A DNA stretch of 64,000 bases, from the NCBI GenBank assembly GCA_035293985.1, contig DATGLS010000032.1:1-64000 (forward strand). Reading direction: 5' to 3'. Origin of the DNA: JAVDCA01 sp035293985 (GTDB lineage: Bacteria > Pseudomonadota > Alphaproteobacteria > Rhizobiales > Xanthobacteraceae). Each line of letters starts with the position of its first letter. The stretch's first letter is position 1. The notes beneath the pieces were generated by a model. That model worked only from the letters and a program-made list of their open reading frames with translations. It made no database searches and was not told where the DNA came from. Positions 59,328-64,000 of the stretch are shown here, piece by piece. The position numbers and the translations under genes are program-made.

Positions 59328-61376
59328 TCAGAACGCGACGCGTAAGCCCGCCCTGGCGTTCCAAACCGTGCTCTGGTCGGAGAAGCCGATCGCCTCGGCG
59401 CTGCCGAACAGCGATACGCCCTCGCGGGTGCGCCACTCGAAGCCGCCGCCGCCGACGATGCCGGCCACATCGTTTTTGCCCGGCGTCACGAACGGCAGGT
59501 TGGCGCCGAGCAGCACCGTATTGACGGTCGTGTCGCCGGCGCGCTGGAGGCCGATCGCGCCGACATGCACGCTGGTGAGCAGCAGATCGGGACCGACGGT
59601 CTGCGCGCGGGTGAGCCTGAGCTCACCGCGCTCCTCGAGGTCCTGGATGGTGCGGCTCGCGACCGTGAGATTGGCGACCGAGCCGGCCTCGGTATAGCCC
59701 CCGAAGAAGCCCGCGACGTAGCGCAGCCCGAGCGAGGGCGTGAGCGTGTACTGCGACCATAGCGGCAGATCGATTCCGTACTTGAGCTCGGGGCTCACAT
59801 ACGCGCCGTCGTAGCGCGCGGTCGCGACCTGCACGAACGGCGCGACATTGCTGGTGAGCGTGCGCGAGGTCGCGTTGGTCGCGCCGCCGCCATGCAGCGC
59901 GAAGTCGAGAAAAGAGGCGCGGCCGAACGACACGAAGCCCCAGCGGCCGTAGAGACCTCCGAACGCCGTGTCGGCGTTCGTGCTGCCGGCGTTCTGATCG
60001 ACAGACAGCCGGCTCTCGCCGCCGCCGGCGAGCAGGCCGAGCCGCAGGTCGCCCCGCGCCACCATGTCGAAGCCGACCGTGCCGCCGAAGAATGATGTGT
60101 GCGCGCCGAGCATCGGGCCGTCGGGGTCCTGCGTACGCCGGCCGGCGAAGCCGCGCGCCCAGACGGCGCGGCCATCGCTCGCGACCGTGGTCGGCGCCTT
60201 GAACACCATCGCGCGGTCGTTCGCGTAGCCGAGCGCGGAAATCGGGCCTTGGATCGCCGCGAACGCATCGTCGACCCGCGCCGCCATGGTGTCGCGCTCG
60301 CTCGGCACAAATGCCGAGGACAGCGGGCCGCCCGGCACGCTCGTGCTCCCCAGCGAGCCCAAGATGCCGGAGACCGCGCGGGTGAAGTCCATCAGGTTCT
60401 TGTCGGCCAACCCGAACGGGGTCGGGTCGAGGGTCGCGATCTGGTTGCCGCCGACCACGACGAACGGCGCCGGGCCGCTGCCCGCGAGCGTGAACGGACC
60501 GTTCGGCGTGAAGGTGAGCAGCGACGACACGCCGGGCCCGCTGACGACGCTCACGCTGTCCCCCGCGCCGAGCAGGATCGCGCCCTGGATGCGCGAGCCG
60601 GGCAGGAAGGTGAGATTATCGGCACTCGACGCGCTGAAATCGATGGCGGTGCCGCCGGTGCCGATGATGGCGCCGGAGTTCACCAGGATGGAGGGCAAGG
60701 CAGCCCCGATGCCGACCCCGCCCGAGATGGTGCCGGAATTGGTGACGTTCACGGTGTTGGCGGCGAAAGAGCCGATGCCGAAAGAGTCGCCCGTGATGTT
60801 GCCGGAATTGCTGACGATCAAGCTGGTGACATTGATGCCGCCCGAGATGGTGCCGGAATTGGTGACGGTCGCGGTGTTGGCGGTGATGCCGCCCGCGATG
60901 GCACCGGAATTGGCGACGGTCGCCGTGAAGGCATCGATCCCACCAATGAACCCACCCGCGATCGTGCCCGAATTGGTGACGGTCACCGTGAAGGCTTGGA
61001 CGCCGACAGCTCCGCCCGAGATGGTGCCGGAATTGGTGACGGTGGCGGCCTTGACGGCGTTGATGCCGCCACCTCCACCCGTGATGATGCCGGAGTTCAA
61101 TACCGTACCGGTGCGGAACACGATGCCGTTGCCCGTACCCGTGAGGGTCGCGCCGGGCGTGACCGTTATGGTGTTGCCGTTATCGGTAATCGTTCCGTAG
61201 CCGTTCGGGTTGTTCTGATTGCTCGTGGTGTCCGTGCAGGTGACGATCGCGTTACTGATGGGTGAGCTCGGCGCGCAGATCGCGTGCGCCGCCTCGCTCG
61301 CCAGCACGACCGTCAGCAGCGCTACACCGATCGCGATCGACGTGACGCGAAGACGTTTCCAGACCCGCGAACGCAT
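59328..61376 (-). CDS. Autotransporter protein 4 (distinct barrel subtype)
   Basis: This 682-residue protein starts at ATG 61376 (MRSRVWKRLRVTSIAIG; signal peptide to SEAAHA), preferred over a frame starting 23 codons earlier. Two cysteines (ICAPSS, IVTCTD) follow the signal. The passenger (residues ~75-265) has about ten short repeats of the type VTNSGTISGG/VANSGAIAGG, simpler than in the 1-11171 array. A barrel of ~270 residues starts near AVWARGFAGRRT and ends GLRVAF. The barrel differs from the tandem trio, so it is a separate lineage. It is divergent from a LuxR-type regulator. Confidence 0.92.
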   Translation of the reverse strand: MRSRVWKRLRVTSIAIGVALLTVVLASEAAHAICAPSSPISNAIVTCTDTTSNQNNPNGYGTITDNGNTITVTPGATLTGTGNGIVFRTGTVLNSGIITGGGGGINAVKAATVTNSGTISGGAVGVQAFTVTVTNSGTIAGGFIGGIDAFTATVANSGAIAGGITANTATVTNSGTISGGINVTSLIVSNSGNITGDSFGIGSFAANTVNVTNSGTISGGVGIGAALPSILVNSGAIIGTGGTAIDFSASSADNLTFLPGSRIQGAILLGAGDSVSVVSGPGVSSLLTFTPNGPFTLAGSGPAPFVVVGGNQIATLDPTPFGLADKNLMDFTRAVSGILGSLGSTSVPGGPLSSAFVPSERDTMAARVDDAFAAIQGPISALGYANDRAMVFKAPTTVASDGRAVWARGFAGRRTQDPDGPMLGAHTSFFGGTVGFDMVARGDLRLGLLAGGGESRLSVDQNAGSTNADTAFGGLYGRWGFVSFGRASFLDFALHGGGATNATSRTLTSNVAPFVQVATARYDGAYVSPELKYGIDLPLWSQYTLTPSLGLRYVAGFFGGYTEAGSVANLTVASRTIQDLEERGELRLTRAQTVGPDLLLTSVHVGAIGLQRAGDTTVNTVLLGANLPFVTPGKNDVAGIVGGGGFEWRTREGVSLFGSAEAIGFSDQSTVWNARAGLRVAF

Positions 61377-61560
61377 TGGAGCCCCCCTCAGGTCCCCCGG
61401 TCCTTTAGGACGTGGCCCATTTCTGGTCGTCGAGCGCAGCGGCATCTCTCCGGCGCCTTTGCAGCACCACCGCTAAACGGACGAGGGTAGCCCGCATAGT
61501 TCCCAAATGTGAGGGGTGCGGCTGGTCCAGACTGGGCAATGGCCCCACGGCCCGCAAATA

Positions 61561-61575
61561 TGGGCGAATCGCCCA
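61561..61575. promoter_or_regulatory. Perfect inverted repeat in the autotransporter 4 / luxR divergent region
   Basis: TGGGCGA-A-TCGCCCA is a 7-bp perfect dyad with a one-base centre, 84 bp before the luxR ATG. A second dyad GGCGG-CAAA-CCGCC follows at 61582-61595. Either could be an operator. Confidence 0.45.
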
Positions 61576-61659
61576 GCGGATGGCGGCAAACCGCCTTGCT
61601 ATTTGGATTTTTGTTACATTTCCGCTAGACTTTGGCTTCCTTATTGCATCTGTCGCCCC

Positions 61660-62442
61660 ATGCCGCAGCGCGATCCGACCGTTGTCCTTAACCTGGTCGA
61701 TAAGCTTTACGCCGCAGCCCTGAACGGTGCGGCGTGGGCCGATTTCCTGTCGCCCGCGGCGGACGCCGTCGGGGCCGACCACGCCTTTGTCTGCCAGCTC
61801 GACTTCCACCAGCGCTCGCTGAGCTACGTCGGGCTGGCGCAGAACAACCGCAACGCGGTGCCGGTGCGGCGCTATGGGACGCTCCTGGATGACGACCCCC
61901 GCCGAGCGGTCTTCGACGCCCACCCGAACGAGGCATCACATTGCCGGATGGGACTGTCCCAGGCCCGTCTGCACGGCTCACGGACCTATCGCAACTACCT
62001 GCAACCGCTCGATATCGAATACACCATGGTGGCCTGCCTGCCGGTGCGGGACGGCTTCTCGCACGACCTGGGCTTCACGCGAACGCGCGCCGGCACGGTC
62101 TTCAAGGCCGACGATTGCGATCTCGTGAACGCGCTCGTTCCGCATCTGCGGCGCGCGTTCGAGATCAGCCGGGCCCTGGAAGAGCGTGCGGCGCCGATCC
62201 GGCCGCAGCCGGGCGCTTGCGATCATGTCAAGCTTCAGAGCTGTTTCGCGCTCTCACCCACGCAGGCGCGCCTTGCCGCGCTGCTGTTCAGGGGCAATAC
62301 AGTGAAAGAGGCGGCCCGCGAGCTCGAGATCACCGAGGGCAGCGCGCGCCAATACCTCAAGAAGGTGTTCGAGAGGACCGGAGCGAAACGGCAGCTCGAT
62401 CTGATCCGCTTGATCGAAGGCGCATTGGCGCCGAATGGCTGA
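61660..62442 (+). CDS. LuxR-type HTH transcriptional regulator
   Basis: This 260-residue protein has an N-terminal ~180-residue sensing region (PTVVLNLVDKLYAAALNGAAW, FVCQLDFHQRSLSYVGLAQN) and a C-terminal LuxR/GerE HTH: LSPTQARLAALLFRGNTVKE, AARELEITEGSARQYLKKVF. The ligand-binding part is not a clear autoinducer domain, so the signal is unknown. The ATG at 61660 is chosen; the frame extends upstream without family-like sequence. It overlaps the MHS transporter start by 8 bp and is divergent from autotransporter 4, so either may be its target. Confidence 0.87.
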   Translation: MPQRDPTVVLNLVDKLYAAALNGAAWADFLSPAADAVGADHAFVCQLDFHQRSLSYVGLAQNNRNAVPVRRYGTLLDDDPRRAVFDAHPNEASHCRMGLSQARLHGSRTYRNYLQPLDIEYTMVACLPVRDGFSHDLGFTRTRAGTVFKADDCDLVNALVPHLRRAFEISRALEERAAPIRPQPGACDHVKLQSCFALSPTQARLAALLFRGNTVKEAARELEITEGSARQYLKKVFERTGAKRQLDLIRLIEGALAPNG

Positions 62443-63712
62443 ACCTCAGCCGAGCCTGCCCGCAACCGGCGACAGCACCCGACAGTACCGCTGGAAGGTC
62501 ATCGTCTCGACCTCGATCGCCAACGCGCTGGAGTGGTTCGACTTCGTCGCCTACGGCTTCTTCGCCGTCGTCATGGCGAGACTGTTCTTCCCGACCGCGA
62601 ATGACGTCGCCGCTCTGCTCGCGATCTTCGCGACGTTCGCCATCCCGTTCGCGATCAGGCCGATCGGCGCCATCATCCTTGGCGCTTATGCCGACCGGCA
62701 TGGCCGCAAGAAGACGCTCCTGCTCACGATCGGCATGATGACGCTCGGCACCGCGATCATGGCCACGGTGCCGACCTACGCCTCGATCGGCACGTGGGCG
62801 GCCGCGATCGTGGTCGCGGCGCGAATGCTGCAGGCGTTCTCGGTCGGCGGCGAATACGGCGCCGCAATGGCGTTTCTGGTCGAGCAGGACGACGCGCGGC
62901 GCGGCTTCCTGGCAAGCTGGCACTACTCGAGCCAGTCGATGACGGCCGTGCTCGCGACCGGCTTCGCCACGCTGCTGAATGCGACGCTGACGACCGAGCA
63001 GATCGAGTCGTTCGGCTGGCGGACCCCGTTCCTGTTCGGCCTGCTGATCGCGCCCATTGGTCTCTACGTGCGAAGCCAGCTGCGCGAAACAGGCCCATTC
63101 GTGGCGGCACAGCGCAGCAAGACGCCGGTGCTGGAGGTTCTCGCCGAACACCGGTCGCGCATCGTGCTCGCCGCCGGCGTGATCGTCGTGTCGGCCGTGA
63201 CGATCTACATGCTGGTGTTCATGCCGACCTTTGCGATCAAGCAGCTCGGGCTGCCGTCATCGGTCGCTTTCCTCGGCAGCCTGCTCGCCGGCGCGATCCA
63301 GGTGATGCTGATCCCTGTCGGCGGGCTCCTGTCCGACCGTCATGACCGCAAATCGCTAGCACTGGCCGCGTCGTTTGCGCTCTTGCTGCTCGCCTATCCG
63401 TTGTTTGCATTTCTGGTCGCGCTTCCGTCCGTGCCCGCGCTGCTGGCCGTCCAGGGCGTCCTCGGCGTCATCAACGCGGTCAGTCTGGGCTGCCTCGGGG
63501 CGCTGATCGCGGAACTGTTCCCGACCAGGCTGCGCACCTCCGGCTTGTCGCTGTCGAATGCGCTCACCCAGATGACGCTCGGCGGGACGACGCCATTCAT
63601 CAGCCTGTGGCTCATCGCAGCCACAGGCCGTGCGACTGCACCGGCTTTTTACCTCATGTTCGCCGCGCTGCTGAGCGTGGCGGCATTAGGCGTGCTTTCA
63701 CGAAAAGGCTGA
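62435..63712 (+). CDS. MFS transporter, metabolite:H+ symporter (MHS) family
   Basis: This 425-residue protein has twelve helices. The MHS-type signatures are IANALEWFDFVAYGFFAVVM, FAIRPIGAIILGAYADRHGRKKTL and MLQAFSVGGEYGAAMAFLVE, plus ELFPTRLRTSGLSLS. Relatives import alpha-ketoglutarate, proline/betaine, citrate or shikimate. It is translationally coupled to the LuxR gene, suggesting substrate-responsive control. Confidence 0.92.
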   Translation: MAEPQPSLPATGDSTRQYRWKVIVSTSIANALEWFDFVAYGFFAVVMARLFFPTANDVAALLAIFATFAIPFAIRPIGAIILGAYADRHGRKKTLLLTIGMMTLGTAIMATVPTYASIGTWAAAIVVAARMLQAFSVGGEYGAAMAFLVEQDDARRGFLASWHYSSQSMTAVLATGFATLLNATLTTEQIESFGWRTPFLFGLLIAPIGLYVRSQLRETGPFVAAQRSKTPVLEVLAEHRSRIVLAAGVIVVSAVTIYMLVFMPTFAIKQLGLPSSVAFLGSLLAGAIQVMLIPVGGLLSDRHDRKSLALAASFALLLLAYPLFAFLVALPSVPALLAVQGVLGVINAVSLGCLGALIAELFPTRLRTSGLSLSNALTQMTLGGTTPFISLWLIAATGRATAPAFYLMFAALLSVAALGVLSRKG

Positions 63713-63737
63713 CGAAAGGTGCCGTGAAAGTATCGCC

Positions 63738-63955
63738 CTAGAAGAGCTCGACGACCTTGGCGGTGAGCGAGCGTGTCTGCTCCAGGAGATCGGCGAGCGT
63801 GGCGGCCGTCAGCACGGGCCGGGCGGCGCCCAGCATCCCGAGGGCACCGGCCTGCGACACCGCCGCCGCCAATCCCGGTGGTGCGGCTGCCCCATGCCGG
63901 CCTGCGGGATCGGCACCGCGCAGGCAACGAGCTCCGTGAACCTCGTCGCGATCAT
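63738..63955 (-). pseudogene. Truncated, frameshifted nitronate monooxygenase-like gene
   Basis: From ATG 63955 (GGAGG upstream) the frame gives MIATRFTELVACAVPIPQAG, the N-terminus of 2-nitropropane dioxygenase/nitronate monooxygenase proteins. It then derails at a GGGG run. One base shifted, the sequence continues PPGLAAAVSQAGALGMLGAA and ATLADLLEQTRSLTAK, then meets a stop at 63738 where the flavin-binding barrel should follow (normally >300 residues). It is a decayed remnant. Confidence 0.7.
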
Positions 63956-64000
63956 CGTCGCCTCCCGACTGTTCAGTTGCGCTTGCTCCCGATCTCGCGG

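Noticed and set aside
61596..61620. Sigma-70-like promoter TTGCTA ... TACATT ahead of the LuxR gene
   Set aside because: The spacing between the hexamers is 13 bp, too short for a canonical promoter.

Overview
This is a GC-rich, gene-dense chromosomal window from an alphaproteobacterium. The best fit is the order Hyphomicrobiales, Nitrobacteraceae/Xanthobacteraceae-like. That placement is inferred from an IalB-family protein, DUF2865 and DUF2778 proteins, a short type-A phosphatidylserine decarboxylase next to pssA, class II DAHP synthase, solitary Bug/TctC binding proteins, and dispersed repeat types I associate from memory with Bradyrhizobium and Rhodopseudomonas. No 16S gene is present to confirm it.

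Layout. 1-11171: three tandem paralogous autotransporters; the first is cut by the window edge. 11313-17310: IalB-like protein, an orphan UreE with a His/Asp tail, pssA, psd, an Atm1-type ABC exporter and a LOG protein. 17327-21246: an AlgI-type MBOAT O-acyltransferase between two related GNSH-motif membrane-anchored proteins, plus a VOC protein. 21415-24401: cimA and cysS, translationally coupled. 24748-29905: a mixed block of small enzymes (HIBADH family, cupin, ModA-like protein, MarR-maiA operon, L,D-transpeptidase). 30082-33696: a frameshifted TctC gene, a DUF2778 peptidoglycan-active candidate and an unknown gene pair. 33824-37090: beta-CASP nuclease-like, LOG and maleate-isomerase-like genes. 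38524-41418: a TRAP transporter operon. 41796-52638: DMT exporter, DUF2865, NAD synthetase, an outer-membrane barrel, DAHP synthase, the rpiA-DUF2059-gor operon and gph. 52994-57400: PEGA lipoprotein, tRNA-Val(CAC) and a decay zone with a degenerate tRNA copy, a frameshifted DUF1993 gene, an intact Bug protein, an Ada/AraC regulator, and MBL and PIN remnants. 57401-63955: a DUF35/thiolase-like pair, a fourth autotransporter divergent from a LuxR regulator, an MHS transporter and a broken nitronate-monooxygenase-like gene.

The non-coding space is unusually rich in dispersed inverted repeats. At least four families recur: (i) hairpins whose two arms are tandem 7-mers GCGARTR / YAYTCGC, six complete and one half copy, usually touching stop codons; (ii) REP-like GTAGCCCGSAT... 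palindromes, about ten copies or fragments; (iii) a ~130-170 bp CCTCATCCTG...CTCCTCACSATGAGGA element, two copies; (iv) a CGTCATGGCCGGG...CCCGGGCATGACG element, two copies.

The items I consider most worth following are the autotransporter array with a conserved intergenic motif, the heptad hairpins, an unknown gene with an in-frame internal TAG followed by 60 further codon-like triplets (32511-33158), a duplicated 22-bp site upstream of an outer-membrane gene, and the tRNA-Val partial duplication. I ran no database searches; family names come from recognising motifs, and function is inferred from them.
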